A stretch of DNA of 64,000 bases from the NCBI GenBank assembly GCA_040274725.1, contig JBEMAQ010000017.1, forward strand, positions 19,919 to 83,918. The letters run 5' to 3'. The translations under genes and the position numbers were made by a program. The notes beneath the pieces are model-generated. The model was given only the letters and a program-made list of their open reading frames with translations, did not search any database and was not told the origin of the DNA. This document shows, in pieces, positions 26,019 through 35,273 of the stretch. This stretch comes from Solibacillus sp040274725 (GTDB lineage Bacteria > Bacillota > Bacilli > Bacillales_A > Planococcaceae). Positions within the stretch are counted from its first letter, which is position 1; the number at the start of each line of letters is the position of its first letter.

Positions 26019-26819
26019 ATGGATATTTCGTCACTGGTCGGGATAATTATCGCGTTTGTCGCTTTATTAACAGGGATGATTATGAAAGGCGTAGGGTTAG
26101 ATGCACTTTTAAATCCTGCCGCAATTTTAATCATCATCTTCGGTACAATCGCAGCAGTAACAATCGCATTCCCGATGAAAGAATTAAAGAGAGTTCCAAA
26201 GCTATTCAAAATTTTATTTACAGAGACAAAATTAGCGAGTGACATTGAGCTAATTAAAATGTTCTCACAATGGGCGGATTTAGCACGTCGTGAAGGGTTA
26301 CTTGCTTTAGAAAGTAAAGCAGCTGAAATTGAAGATCCATTCCTAAAAAATGGTTTAACGTTAGCTATTGACGGACAAAATGCGGATTATATTCGCGATG
26401 TTTTAACAGAAGAAGTTGAAGCAATGGAAGATCGCCATGCGAGTGGAGCTGGGATTTTCACACAGGCGGGTACATATGCCCCTACTCTTGGGGTACTTGG
26501 TGCGGTAATCGGTCTTATCGCGGCATTAAAGGATATGAATGATATTGAGAAGTTAGGGCATGCCATTTCTGCAGCCTTCGTAGCAACATTACTAGGGATT
26601 TTCACAGGTTATGTCCTGTGGCACCCATTTGCAAACAAATTAAAACGTAAATCTGCGGTAGAAGTGAAGCAAAAGTATATGATGATTGAAGGGATTCTGT
26701 CAGTACTTGAAGGGGAAGCTCCACGTGTCATCGAACAAAAGCTAGCTTCATACTTACCAATGGAAGAGCGTAAGGAAATTACGGAAAGCGGGGCGGGTGG
26801 CCTTGGCAAAGAAGCATAA
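26019..26819 (+). CDS. motA: Flagellar stator protein MotA
   Basis: A 266-residue membrane protein with four spans: two near the N-terminus (SLVGIIIAFVALLTGMIMKG and NPAAILIIIFGTIAAVTIAF) and two after the cytoplasmic loop, with the conserved prolines in YAPTLGVLGAVIGLIAAL. It forms the ion channel with MotB. ATG 26019 is chosen because TTGGAGG is 12 bases upstream; an open frame upstream lacks such a site. Overlaps motB by 23 bases. Confidence 0.95.
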   Translation: MDISSLVGIIIAFVALLTGMIMKGVGLDALLNPAAILIIIFGTIAAVTIAFPMKELKRVPKLFKILFTETKLASDIELIKMFSQWADLARREGLLALESKAAEIEDPFLKNGLTLAIDGQNADYIRDVLTEEVEAMEDRHASGAGIFTQAGTYAPTLGVLGAVIGLIAALKDMNDIEKLGHAISAAFVATLLGIFTGYVLWHPFANKLKRKSAVEVKQKYMMIEGILSVLEGEAPRVIEQKLASYLPMEERKEITESGAGGLGKEA

Positions 26820-27567
26820 GAAGCATAAAAAGCACGAGGAGCACGTTGATGAATCCTGGCTAGTACCGTATGCGGATATTTTAACGTTATTACTAGCACT
26901 ATTTATCGTACTTTTCGCATCCAGTACTGTAGATGAAAAGAAGATGGCCGAGATGGCAGTTGTTTTTAATCAAGTATTCGATGGTGGTACGAGCTTTTTA
27001 GATAATAATGCAGCAATTCCAACACCAAATGGTTCGACGGAAGCACCGTCAACATCGGCGACAAAATATGCTGCAGATCAACGTTCACTTCAGCAAACAC
27101 AAGGACGTGTGGACGAATTTATTGCGGTAAATGAGTTAGAAGAGCAATTCGAAACAAAAATGACAGACGAAGGTTTACTGATTACAATTCGTGATAGTGT
27201 TCTTTATGAATTAGGTCAGGCAGAGGTAAAGCAAGAATATTTACCAATCGCACAAGAATTGTCAACGATTTTACAATTTGAAGAGCCACGTAATGTAGTT
27301 GTTTCGGGGCATACAGATAATATTCCGATTGATACACCACAGTTTGATTCGAACTGGGATTTATCAGTTATGCGTGCGGTCAATTTCTTGAAAATTATTA
27401 TTGATGGTAATGAAGCATTAGATTCAAAATATTTTAGTGTAAAAGGCTTCGGTGAATTTAGTCCAATTGCTTCGAATGAGACAGCAGAGGGACGCGCGAA
27501 AAATAGACGTGTAGAAATCCTTGTACAGCCACGTGTTGCTGAGGATGGAACGGTTATTGTAGAATAA
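26797..27567 (+). CDS. motB: Flagellar stator protein MotB
   Basis: A 256-residue protein with a His/Lys-rich cytoplasmic head (KKHKKHKKHEEH), one membrane span with the ion-carrying Asp in VPYADILTLLLALFIVLFAS, a periplasm-side linker and an OmpA-like peptidoglycan-binding domain (VVVSGHTDNIP, FSVKGFGEFSP, AKNRRVEI). The span is closer to proton-type MotB than to sodium-type MotS as I remember them. The GTG start lies inside motA, after GCGGGGCGG, so translation is likely coupled. Confidence 0.93.
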   Translation: MALAKKHKKHKKHEEHVDESWLVPYADILTLLLALFIVLFASSTVDEKKMAEMAVVFNQVFDGGTSFLDNNAAIPTPNGSTEAPSTSATKYAADQRSLQQTQGRVDEFIAVNELEEQFETKMTDEGLLITIRDSVLYELGQAEVKQEYLPIAQELSTILQFEEPRNVVVSGHTDNIPIDTPQFDSNWDLSVMRAVNFLKIIIDGNEALDSKYFSVKGFGEFSPIASNETAEGRAKNRRVEILVQPRVAEDGTVIVE

Positions 27568-27570
27568 GCA

Positions 27571-27609
27571 GAAATCTCACAAACCTTTAGAGTTTGTGAG
27601 ATTTTTTTG
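27571..27609 (+). terminator. Intrinsic terminator after motB
   Basis: AAATCTCACAAAC pairs with GTTTGTGAGATTT, then a T run. Confidence 0.93.
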
Positions 27610-27739
27610 ACATCTAGTACACGCAACAGTTTGCAAAGCAATGGAATACTCCACTTGTCATTATTGCAGTTTCTTTAGTTAAAATAGCGCATAAGTCAGT
27701 AAAGCTAGCAGGTATAAGCTATTTATAAATAAAACTACA

Positions 27740-27868
27740 AACGATGGCTGATTATGAGCAAGCGATTGCAATAAGGCTGGGGAAAAGGCTCAGCATGTTG
27801 TATTGACACTTGGTGCGCAAGGTGTTTTAGTTGGTAGTAGGCGCGATTACTGTCACATTGTAAAATAA
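27740..27868 (+). pseudogene. Ribokinase/PfkB-family remnant
   Basis: From 27785 the plus strand reads KAQHVVLTLGAQGVLVGSRR then DYCHIVK and a stop; just upstream DYEQAIA appears in another frame. VLTLGAQGVLV is the conserved strand before the PfkB active site. Only ~40 residues survive, without a start or the GAGD motif. The preceding bases from ~27620 to 27740 show no assignable gene. Confidence 0.6.
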
Positions 27869-27884
27869 TACTATTTCCTGGGGA

Positions 27885-27928
27885 ATAAAAAAGGTCCGTG
27901 TCGGCTAGTGGCTGACACGGACTTTTCC
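27885..27928 (-). terminator. Intrinsic terminator of the yfkK-like gene
   Basis: GTCCGTGTC (27894-27902) pairs with GACACGGAC (27914-27922); on the minus strand it is followed by CTTTTTTATT. Confidence 0.9.
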
Positions 27929-27931
27929 TAA

Positions 27932-28153
27932 TTATTTACGTAAGTTGCCTAACTCAGAAACGATGGCATTCATTTCGCTTGGGCTAAATGAATCGCGCTT
28001 CATCACCATTTCAAATAAATATTGCAGATCCTCGTATTTCCCTTCATCGAATGCATCTGATTGCATTGCATCGACATTTACCATACGTAGCTTTTCTTTA
28101 ATTTGTTCGATCATATAAATCACATTTTCTTGTGATGGCGTAGATAAGTCCAT
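27932..28153 (-). CDS. yfkK: UPF0435/DUF1128 protein (YfkK-like)
   Basis: A 73-residue soluble helical protein. QENVIYMIEQIKEKLRMVN and YEDLQYLFEMVMKRDSFSPS match the UPF0435 family of Bacillota. No known function. In B. subtilis yfkK lies close to yfkI and yfkH, as do their apparent counterparts here, although on this chromosome it is divergent to them. Start preceded by AAAGGTAGGG on the minus strand. Confidence 0.85.
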   Translation of the reverse strand: MDLSTPSQENVIYMIEQIKEKLRMVNVDAMQSDAFDEGKYEDLQYLFEMVMKRDSFSPSEMNAIVSELGNLRK

Positions 28154-28392
28154 AGTTATACCCTACCTTTCAATATATAAAATTATCATTCCATTTGTTA
28201 CGGGGATTGTCAACTTAAATCTAGAAGGGTCGTTACTTTCAAAAAGATGGGAATTTCGTTAAAATAACAATACTGATAGCGATATCCGAATATTTAGTTG
28301 TTTAACTAAAATTTTGAGATATTTTCTAGAAATGTTTTAGGAAGAAAATAGTTTGGGAATAACACATACTATAGATGAGGGAGAGGATTATT

Positions 28393-28713
28393 ATGAAAAG
28401 TAAATTATTACCTTTTATTGCGGTGGGAGCTGTCGCTGGCGCGGCGATTAGTCTGCTTGATCGACAAACACGTGAGCATACAATAGAAACATCGAGAAAA
28501 GTGAAGGATACCGTAACTTATTATGCATCAAATACAGATGAGCTTCAGCAATTAATTGAAGATAAAGTGGGGCAAGCACAGTCGTTTTATTCAGCCGCAA
28601 CAGAGAACTTTAATTCTTTATTAACACAGGCAGAGGATGCGAAAACATTATCAGCCACGCTTCAGAGTATGGTGACAGAGACGAAGGATGCCTTTTTTCC
28701 GAAAGACAAATAA
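28393..28713 (+). CDS. YtxH-like small protein (YfkI-like position)
   Basis: A 106-residue protein. An N-terminal glycine/alanine-rich hydrophobic segment (LLPFIAVGAVAGAAISLLDR) is followed by a charged helical region, the layout of YtxH-domain proteins associated with the membrane or with stress. ATG 28393 follows GGGAGAGG. It lies 23 bases before the BrkB-family gene and is probably cotranscribed; the position corresponds to yfkI in B. subtilis. Confidence 0.75.
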   Translation: MKSKLLPFIAVGAVAGAAISLLDRQTREHTIETSRKVKDTVTYYASNTDELQQLIEDKVGQAQSFYSAATENFNSLLTQAEDAKTLSATLQSMVTETKDAFFPKDK

Positions 28714-28736
28714 TCGTTAAAGGAAAGTGAGTGCAG

Positions 28737-29672
28737 ATGAATAAATCAAAAAAACCACATGCGGCCGTTGCTTTCGTGCAGTCTATCCTATCACCGAGCC
28801 CGTCAGAAGTTGATTTAACGACGGCGAAAGGCTTTGTGCAGGACATGCTACAGCGTATAAAAAATACAGAGCTTACGGCACTTGGCGCACAGCTCGCTTA
28901 CTTCTTTTTACTATCATTTTTCCCACTATTAATTTTTATGGTGTCCTTATTACCTTACTTAAATCTAGAGCAGGGTGCAGTTTTTGATTTTATGGATGAT
29001 ATTATGCCAGCGGAAATTTTTTCACTTATTGAAGGGATTTTATCCGAAGTCTTAACGAATCAAAGTGGCGGGTTGCTATCAATCGGTATTTTAGGGACGA
29101 TTTGGTCGGCCTCAAGAGGGATTGATGCGCTTACACGTGCACTCAATAAAGCGTATGACACTGAGGCGAGACCTGGTTGGAAGAATAAAGCGTGGTCGAT
29201 TTTATTTACAATCTCCTTTGTCATTGTTATTTTACTTTCGCTTGTTTTACCAGTTTTCGGTCAGCAAATTACGAATTTGATTTTAGGATATCTAAGTATT
29301 GACTTTCAAATCCCGGGAATTTGGAATTTCATCCGCTTTGCGACTCCACCCACACTTGTGTTTCTAGTGATTTGTGTGATGTATTGGATTGTACCAAATA
29401 CAGATCCTAGAATAAAGCTGATTAGTGTGCTACCAGGTGCCTTGATTGCAGCGACAGGTTTTTTCGCTTTAACATTTGGCTTTTCGTTTTATATTAATAA
29501 TTTCGGAAATTACTCTGCAACGTATGGCAGTATTGGTGGGGTTATTGTATTAATGCTATGGCTTTATTTTATCGGGATGATTTTAATTTTTGGCGGGATT
29601 ATTAATGCGGTATTTGCCCAATGTAAATTAGCGAAGGTACGTAAAAAAACAAGAAAAACACCTACATTTTAA
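28737..29672 (+). CDS. yfkH: YihY/BrkB family membrane protein (YfkH-like)
   Basis: A 311-residue protein with about six membrane segments. The YihY/BrkB pattern is visible in LGAQLAYFFLLSFFPLLIF, GILGTIWSASRGIDALTRALNKAYD and the C-terminal GGVIVLMLWLYFIGMILIFGG. Once named ribonuclease BN; members are now thought to be transporters or envelope proteins. Start at ATG 28737 with AAGGAAAG nine bases upstream; a GTG two codons earlier is too close to it. Confidence 0.9.
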   Translation: MNKSKKPHAAVAFVQSILSPSPSEVDLTTAKGFVQDMLQRIKNTELTALGAQLAYFFLLSFFPLLIFMVSLLPYLNLEQGAVFDFMDDIMPAEIFSLIEGILSEVLTNQSGGLLSIGILGTIWSASRGIDALTRALNKAYDTEARPGWKNKAWSILFTISFVIVILLSLVLPVFGQQITNLILGYLSIDFQIPGIWNFIRFATPPTLVFLVICVMYWIVPNTDPRIKLISVLPGALIAATGFFALTFGFSFYINNFGNYSATYGSIGGVIVLMLWLYFIGMILIFGGIINAVFAQCKLAKVRKKTRKTPTF

Positions 29673-29711
29673 AAGGCTTGAATGAGAGGAGCTCCTCCAT
29701 TCAAGCCTTTT
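29671..29711. terminator. Bidirectional terminator between yfkH-like gene and P-type ATPase
   Basis: AAAAGGCTTGAATG pairs with CATTCAAGCCTTTT, enclosing a second stem GAGGAGCTCCTC. Confidence 0.92.
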
Positions 29712-29714
29712 ATA

Positions 29715-31616
29715 TTAATTGTTTTTCAGCAGGCGTAAGCCATTTAAAATAACTAAAATCGTACTTCCTTCATGACCGATGACGCCAAGTGGTAAACTAA
29801 TCGCTTGGAAGAAATTTGAGATAATAAGCAGTACGATAACTGATAATGAGAAGATAATATTTTGCTTCACAACTTTTTGCATTTTGCGCGACATTTTGAC
29901 GGCATAAGCAATTTTTGATAAATCATTTTTCATCAGTACAACGTCCGCTGTTTCAAGTGCAACGTCAGTGCCGCCTCCCATTGCTATGCCGATAGAAGCG
30001 GTTGCAAGGGCAGGCGCGTCATTAATGCCGTCACCAACCATGCCAACTGTATGATTTTGTTGTTTGTACTTTTTAATATGTTCTACCTTTGTTTCAGGTA
30101 AGCATTCTGCTACGTAAGCTGTCACACCAGCTTCAGCAGCAATGGCCTTGGCTGTTGCCTCATTATCACCTGTTAGCATAACAACTTCAACACCAAGCTG
30201 TTTCAATTGTGCGACCGCCAGCTTTGCCTCGTCGCGCACTGTATCCTTTAGTGCAACAAGAGCCGCAATACCTTGTGCGTCCTTTAAAAAGATAACCGTT
30301 TTTCCTTCAGCACCGAGTGTAGCAAGCGCACCGTTTGCAAACACTGTTGCCGCGTCCGCACCAACAAAATCAGGTTTGCCAACTAAAAATGTTTCCTGCT
30401 GATAGTTTGCTTGAATACCGAAGCCAGGAATGTCTGTAATGGCCACGTCCTCTGTTAAGGCTACTTTTTCAACTGCCGCATATTTGACAATTGCTTGTGC
30501 GAGCGGATGATTTGATTGGGATTCAATTGCTGCAATTAATGCAAGTGTATCTGTTTTATTTAACCCGTCACGTACAAGAAAGTTTGTAACAGAAGGAGTA
30601 CCCTGTGTTAAAGTCCCTGTTTTATCAACCGCTAGCACCTTTAATGTACTTAAATGCTCTAAATGTACGCCGCCCTTTACCAAAATTCCGTTTTTTGCGC
30701 CGTTAGAAATAGCTGATAGTGTTGCAGGCATAATTGCTGCAACAAGCGCACAAGGTGAAGCGACTACTAGTAATACCATCGCGCGGTATAGTGTTGTGGT
30801 CCAGTCCCAGCTAAGTAAGTAGTGCGGTAGGAACATCATCAGCATTACAGCAATCAGTACAGCTTTTACATATGTGCCTTCAAAGCGCTCGATAAATTGC
30901 TGAGAGGGTGATTTTTCGCTTTGTGCGGATTGTACAAGCGTAATAATTTTTTGGAATAACGAATCAGTACTTAATTTTGTTACGTTAATCGTTAAAACAC
31001 CGTTTAAGTTCACTGTCCCTGCAAATACCTCATCACCGTCAATCTTTGTCACGGGCATTGATTCTCCTGTAATCGCTGCCTCGTCTACTGTAGATGTCCC
31101 TTTATAAATGGTACCGTCTGCTGGAATACGTTCACCAGGCTTTACTAAAATATGGTCGCCAAGCTGTAATTCAGAAACTGCTACTTTAATTGGCTGAAAC
31201 CCGCCGCGCACAAGCCAAGCTTCTTCTGGCTGTAAATCCATTAGGGCAGAAATTTCACGGTGACTTTTGTTCATCGCATATGTTTCAAGTGCGCCACTGA
31301 CAGCGAAAATGAAAATAAGGATCGCCCCTTCAGTCCAGTAACCAATAGAAGCTGAACCAATTGCTGCTAAAATCATTAGTATTTCAACATTTAGTGATTT
31401 ATTTTCAATTGTATCTTGAATGCCTTCCTTTGCTTTTGCGTAGCCACCAATGACAAAGGCTGTAATGTACGCCATCACCGCTGCGGTCGTCATGCCCGTA
31501 CTGTCCATACGCCAAGCAAGTAAAATGATAAAACCGGATAATAGCGCCAAAATTAATTCTTTGTGTTCATTTATTTTCTCATTTAAATTTAAATTTTCTC
31601 GATTAGAAGTGTGCAT
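29715..31616 (-). CDS. Heavy-metal P1B-type ATPase (PfeT/ZosA-like)
   Basis: A 633-residue metal pump. Motifs: TGES in AITGESMP, SPC in VASPCALVAAIMP (metal-binding span), phosphorylation site DKTGTLTQG, HP motif SNHPLAQA and GDGINDAPALA. There is no N-terminal Cys-x2-Cys metal domain. The length and SPC motif fit the P1B-4 group that includes B. subtilis PfeT (iron efflux, formerly ZosA). Two Fur/PerR-like direct repeats lie just upstream of the AGGAGGG site, in agreement with an iron- or peroxide-linked role. Metal specificity is inferred. Confidence 0.9.
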   Translation of the reverse strand: MHTSNRENLNLNEKINEHKELILALLSGFIILLAWRMDSTGMTTAAVMAYITAFVIGGYAKAKEGIQDTIENKSLNVEILMILAAIGSASIGYWTEGAILIFIFAVSGALETYAMNKSHREISALMDLQPEEAWLVRGGFQPIKVAVSELQLGDHILVKPGERIPADGTIYKGTSTVDEAAITGESMPVTKIDGDEVFAGTVNLNGVLTINVTKLSTDSLFQKIITLVQSAQSEKSPSQQFIERFEGTYVKAVLIAVMLMMFLPHYLLSWDWTTTLYRAMVLLVVASPCALVAAIMPATLSAISNGAKNGILVKGGVHLEHLSTLKVLAVDKTGTLTQGTPSVTNFLVRDGLNKTDTLALIAAIESQSNHPLAQAIVKYAAVEKVALTEDVAITDIPGFGIQANYQQETFLVGKPDFVGADAATVFANGALATLGAEGKTVIFLKDAQGIAALVALKDTVRDEAKLAVAQLKQLGVEVVMLTGDNEATAKAIAAEAGVTAYVAECLPETKVEHIKKYKQQNHTVGMVGDGINDAPALATASIGIAMGGGTDVALETADVVLMKNDLSKIAYAVKMSRKMQKVVKQNIIFSLSVIVLLIISNFFQAISLPLGVIGHEGSTILVILNGLRLLKNN

Positions 31617-31627
31617 AATATCCCTCC

Positions 31628-31671
31628 TGATAATGAATTTCACTATCAAATCCCACTGATAATGTATTTCA
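31628..31671 (-). promoter_or_regulatory. Paired Fur/PerR-like operator candidates
   Basis: TGATAATGAATTTCA (31628-31642) and TGATAATGTATTTCA (31657-31671) are near-identical 15-mers spaced 29 bases apart, immediately upstream of the ATPase start. Each is an imperfect 7-1-7 inverted repeat related to TGATAATnATTATCA. Confidence 0.5.
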
Positions 31672-31793
31672 ATTATATTATATTTATTTTAAATTTATAA
31701 TTATTATAATGTAGAGAGGGAGTAAATGTAAATCGTTTTGTTCTGAAATTATACTTCTACTATGAAAAAAATTTTAATTAAAATTAAACATAC

Positions 31794-31821
31794 TTGACTT
31801 ATAGGTATTAAAGAGTATGAT
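31794..31821 (+). promoter_or_regulatory. SigA-type promoter of tcyP
   Basis: TTGACT (31794-31799), 16-base spacer, TATGAT (31816-31821), 32 bases before the start codon. Confidence 0.7.
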
Positions 31822-31853
31822 AGAAAAGTATAAATTTTCAGGAGGAACATAAT

Positions 31854-33239
31854 ATGAATTTGATTATTATTGCAAACATCGTTGTGCTATTAGCACTTTG
31901 CGCATTTTTATATTTCTTAAAAACAAAAGAAGTTAAATTTTCAAATCGTGTATTTATTGCGTTAGCGCTAGGTGTTTTACTTGGTCTAGGCTTACAGCTT
32001 GTATACGGAGTCGGGTCAGAAGGGATTTCAGAATCGATGCCTTGGTATAACATCATCGGTTCAGGTTACGTGAAATTATTACAAATGATTTCAATGCCAC
32101 TGATTTTCATTTCAATTTTGGCTGCATTTACGAAAGTAACAATCGGTAAAAACTTTGGTAAAGCAGCAGCGGTTATTTTATCAATTTTAATTGGTACAAC
32201 AGCAGTAGCAGCAGGTTTAGGGATTACCTCAGCAGTTATCTTTGATTTAGATGCTTCACAAATTATGCAAGGGGACGCAGAAGTTGCTCGCGGTGAGTCA
32301 ATGATTGAAAAATCAGCAGAAGTAACGACTTTACCGGATCAAATTTTATCAATGTTCCCAGCAAATCCATTTGCAGACTTAACAGGATCTCGCTCAACAT
32401 CAACAATTGGTGTTGTAATTTTTGCAGCGTTCTTAGGTTTCGCGTACTTACAATTACGTCGTAAGGACGAAGAAACAGAAACAGCAACAAATGTGAAAAA
32501 AGGTATTGACGCAATTTACGGCTTAGTAATGGGCGTTGTGCGTATCGTACTACAATTAACGCCGTACGGGGTACTTGCAATTATGGCACGTACTGTGGCA
32601 ACAAGTGACTTCGCAGCCATCGCAAGCTTAGGTAAGTTTGTTCTTGCGTCATATGCCGCATTAATCGTGATGTTTTTAGTACATTTACTATTAATTGCAC
32701 TAACAGGCTTAAACCCAGTCACATATGTGAAAAAATCAGCGGAAACATTATTATTTGCATTCACTTCACGTTCAAGTGCAGGGACATTACCACTTAATAT
32801 TCAAACACAAACAAAGCGTCTTGGTGTACCAGACGGCATTGCAAACTTTGCCGGTTCGTTCGGTTTATCAATCGGTCAAAACGGCTGTGCGGGTGTATAC
32901 CCAGCAATGCTTGCCGTGATGATTGCGCCAACAGTTGGTATTAACCCACTTGATCCAGGCTTTATCGCAACATTAATCATCATCGTAGCAATCAGCTCAT
33001 TTGGTGTAGCTGGTGTTGGTGGTGGTGCGACATTTGCCGCAATCATCGTATTATCAGCGATGGATTTACCAATTGCACTTGCTGGTGTACTAATTTCAGT
33101 AGAGCCATTAATCGATATGGGTCGTACAGCATTGAACGTAAGTGGTTCAATGACTTCAGGTGTATTAGCAAGTCGTTCTGTAAATGAATTAGATACAACG
33201 GTGTATAATGAATCAGCGGATGCGAAGCCGTTAGTATAA
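31854..33239 (+). CDS. tcyP: L-cystine transporter TcyP (dicarboxylate/amino acid:cation symporter family)
   Basis: A 461-residue membrane symporter of the glutamate-transporter fold. The re-entrant serine-rich loop reads FTSRSSAGTLPLNIQ, and NFAGSFGLSIGQNGCAGVYPAML and the C-terminal FGVAGVGGGATFAAIIVLSA form the substrate site. SRSSAGTLP and the long N-terminal region match TcyP rather than GltP. Expected to import cystine, linking it to the methionine and sulfur genes at the start of the window. Ribosome binding site CAGGAGG. Confidence 0.92.
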   Translation: MNLIIIANIVVLLALCAFLYFLKTKEVKFSNRVFIALALGVLLGLGLQLVYGVGSEGISESMPWYNIIGSGYVKLLQMISMPLIFISILAAFTKVTIGKNFGKAAAVILSILIGTTAVAAGLGITSAVIFDLDASQIMQGDAEVARGESMIEKSAEVTTLPDQILSMFPANPFADLTGSRSTSTIGVVIFAAFLGFAYLQLRRKDEETETATNVKKGIDAIYGLVMGVVRIVLQLTPYGVLAIMARTVATSDFAAIASLGKFVLASYAALIVMFLVHLLLIALTGLNPVTYVKKSAETLLFAFTSRSSAGTLPLNIQTQTKRLGVPDGIANFAGSFGLSIGQNGCAGVYPAMLAVMIAPTVGINPLDPGFIATLIIIVAISSFGVAGVGGGATFAAIIVLSAMDLPIALAGVLISVEPLIDMGRTALNVSGSMTSGVLASRSVNELDTTVYNESADAKPLV

Positions 33240-33265
33240 TTTGTTAAATAATTGACGTATAAGGG

Positions 33266-33300
33266 TAGAGAATTGAGAAATCAATTTTCTATCTTTTTTT
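33266..33300 (+). terminator. Intrinsic terminator of tcyP
   Basis: TAGAGAATTGA (33266-33276), GAAA loop, TCAATTTTCTA, then seven T. Confidence 0.9.
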
Positions 33301-33315
33301 GTTCTTGTGGAAATA

Positions 33316-33349
33316 AAAAATCGCACGCCTTTATAGGCGTGCGATTTTT
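33316..33349. terminator. Terminator of the fumarase gene (works in both directions)
   Basis: AAAAATCGCACGCCT pairs with AGGCGTGCGATTTTT around a TTAT loop. Confidence 0.93.
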
Positions 33350-33356
33350 AAATTTA

Positions 33357-34895
33357 TTAGAATACGCGTTCAGCGTGCATAGCTAATTTGTCTAATGAAG
33401 ATTTTTCAACATCAGCATGTAATGAATTCCCGTGAGAGTCCATTGTTACGACTGCTGTGAAGCCTTCTACAGATAAATGCCACATCGCTTCTGGAATACC
33501 GAATTCGATTAAGTCTACACCGTCAACTGACTTGATGCAGTCTGCGTAGTACTGAGCAGCACCACCGATAGCGTTTAAGTAAACGCCGCCGTGTTCTGAA
33601 AGTGCAGCAAGCGTTTTTGGACCCATACCGCCTTTACCCATAACTGCGCGGATGCCGAATTTTTTCATGATGTCGCCTTGGTATGGCTCCTCACGAATAG
33701 ATGTTGTTGGACCAGCAGCTTTTACTACCCAGTTACCTTCTGCGTCTTTACCCATTACTGGACCACAGTGATAAATAATTTGACCGTCTAAATCTACTGG
33801 TGCTTCAACACCTTCACCGATTAAGTGATGGTGGATTGCGTCACGACCTGTGTACATACGGCCTGTAATTTTTACTACGTCACCAACGTTTAATGAACGG
33901 ATTTTCTCTTCAGAAATTGGCGCAGTAAGTTCTACTACTTTGTTGTTATCGTTTTCTTGCTTTTCTTCATCACGGAAAGTAATTTTTTCACCGTCTTGGT
34001 AATGCCAGTTGATGATCTCGCCCGTTTCTGGGTTGATATCAATTGCCATACGACGGTAAGCCCAGCAGTTATACGCTACTGATACGAAGAATGATGCTGG
34101 TAAGCGGTCCATTACGCCGATTTTACAGCCTAAAAGTGTCGCTTCACCACCGAAGCCCATTGTACCTACGCCAAATGTGTTTGCTGTTTTGACAACATAG
34201 TCTTCTAATTTCGCTAAGTCTTCAATTGGGTTCACGTCATCTACAGAGCGGAATAATTGCTCTTTTGCAAGATCGTATCCAGCAGAACGGTCGCCACCGA
34301 TACCAACACCGATGAAACCAGCTGAACAGCCTTGTCCCTGTGCTTGCCATACAGAATGTAAGATACACTTACGGATACCATCTAAGTCACGACCAGCGCG
34401 GCCTAAGCCTTCAAGTTCTGTTGGAAGTGAGTATTGGATGTTCTTATTTTCACAGCCGCCACCTTTAAGGATTAGCTTGATTGTGATGTAGTCCTGTTCC
34501 CACTGTTCAAATTTCACGACTGGAAGACCAGGACCGATATTTGTACCTGAGTTTTTACCAGTTAATGAATCAACTGAGTTTGGACGTAATTTTGTATCAG
34601 CTGTTGCAGCTGCAATCGCTGTTTGAATTGCTTTTTTAATTTCGATTTGGTTCACGCCAACTGGAGTGTACACTTTGAACGTTGGTAAACCAGTATCTTG
34701 GCAAATTGGAGATACATTATCTTCTGCCATGACGATATTTGTTGTAATTGTGTCTAAAGACATCGCAGCACGCGTACCAGCGTTTTCCGCGTCTTTCGCA
34801 GCTTTAATCGCGCGACGAACGTCCTTTGGTAAATTTGTAGATGTTTCTGTAACTAGAGAATAAAGGCTTTTTTCTAAAGTTTCTAAGTATGCCAT
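33357..34895 (-). CDS. Class I fumarate hydratase (4Fe-4S)
   Basis: A 512-residue iron-sulfur fumarase that converts fumarate to malate in the citric acid cycle. Likely cluster cysteines are in SPICQDTGLP, LKGGGCENKN and GQGCSAGFIG. The N- and C-terminal domains (TtdA-like and TtdB-like) are fused, as in FumA/FumB; the second begins around VVELTAPIS and contains VKITGRMYTGRDAIHHHL and AAGPTTSIREEPY. B. subtilis uses a class II FumC, so this enzyme is a notable difference. Ribosome binding site GGGGGG. Confidence 0.95.
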   Translation of the reverse strand: MAYLETLEKSLYSLVTETSTNLPKDVRRAIKAAKDAENAGTRAAMSLDTITTNIVMAEDNVSPICQDTGLPTFKVYTPVGVNQIEIKKAIQTAIAAATADTKLRPNSVDSLTGKNSGTNIGPGLPVVKFEQWEQDYITIKLILKGGGCENKNIQYSLPTELEGLGRAGRDLDGIRKCILHSVWQAQGQGCSAGFIGVGIGGDRSAGYDLAKEQLFRSVDDVNPIEDLAKLEDYVVKTANTFGVGTMGFGGEATLLGCKIGVMDRLPASFFVSVAYNCWAYRRMAIDINPETGEIINWHYQDGEKITFRDEEKQENDNNKVVELTAPISEEKIRSLNVGDVVKITGRMYTGRDAIHHHLIGEGVEAPVDLDGQIIYHCGPVMGKDAEGNWVVKAAGPTTSIREEPYQGDIMKKFGIRAVMGKGGMGPKTLAALSEHGGVYLNAIGGAAQYYADCIKSVDGVDLIEFGIPEAMWHLSVEGFTAVVTMDSHGNSLHADVEKSSLDKLAMHAERVF

Positions 34896-35084
34896 CTTAA
34901 TTTTTCCCCCCAGAAAAATGAAGTTTATTTTTTAAAAAATACATTTTATATTATAACCCTTTTAATTTAGAAAAAAAAGAGCGCTTACAGTGAATGGTGG
35001 AAGAATTACGTAAAATTTTGATTTCTTTGTTGAATTTAACATTCAAATAAAAAAGCAGCACCTAGTCGGCACTGCTTTGGAAAG

Positions 35085-35273
35085 TTATTCGTTATTATCG
35101 CGTGATTGGAATTGATCCATTTTGTCTTCAAGATCATCCATCATTTTAATTAGACGGTCAATATCCTCTAGCTCTGTTGTTTCTGGATCGATTGCGTCTA
35201 ACACCTCAAGGAAGATTTCTAAGCGCTCTTTCAAATAGTTAACTTGCTGCTCTTTGTTTGTAATTGGATTCAT
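35085..35273 (-). CDS. SE1561-family small protein, 62 aa
   Basis: KEQQVNYLKERLEIFLEVLD and DPETTELEDIDRLIKMMDDL match the short helical SE1561 family of Bacillales, of unknown function. The ATG at 35273 gives the family-length product but has only a weak binding site. A textbook AAAAAGGAGGGA lies ~41 bases upstream (near 35305) with no usable start after it; an in-frame GTG at 35324 precedes that site. The start is therefore unsure. Confidence 0.75.
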   Translation of the reverse strand: MNPITNKEQQVNYLKERLEIFLEVLDAIDPETTELEDIDRLIKMMDDLEDKMDQFQSRDNNE

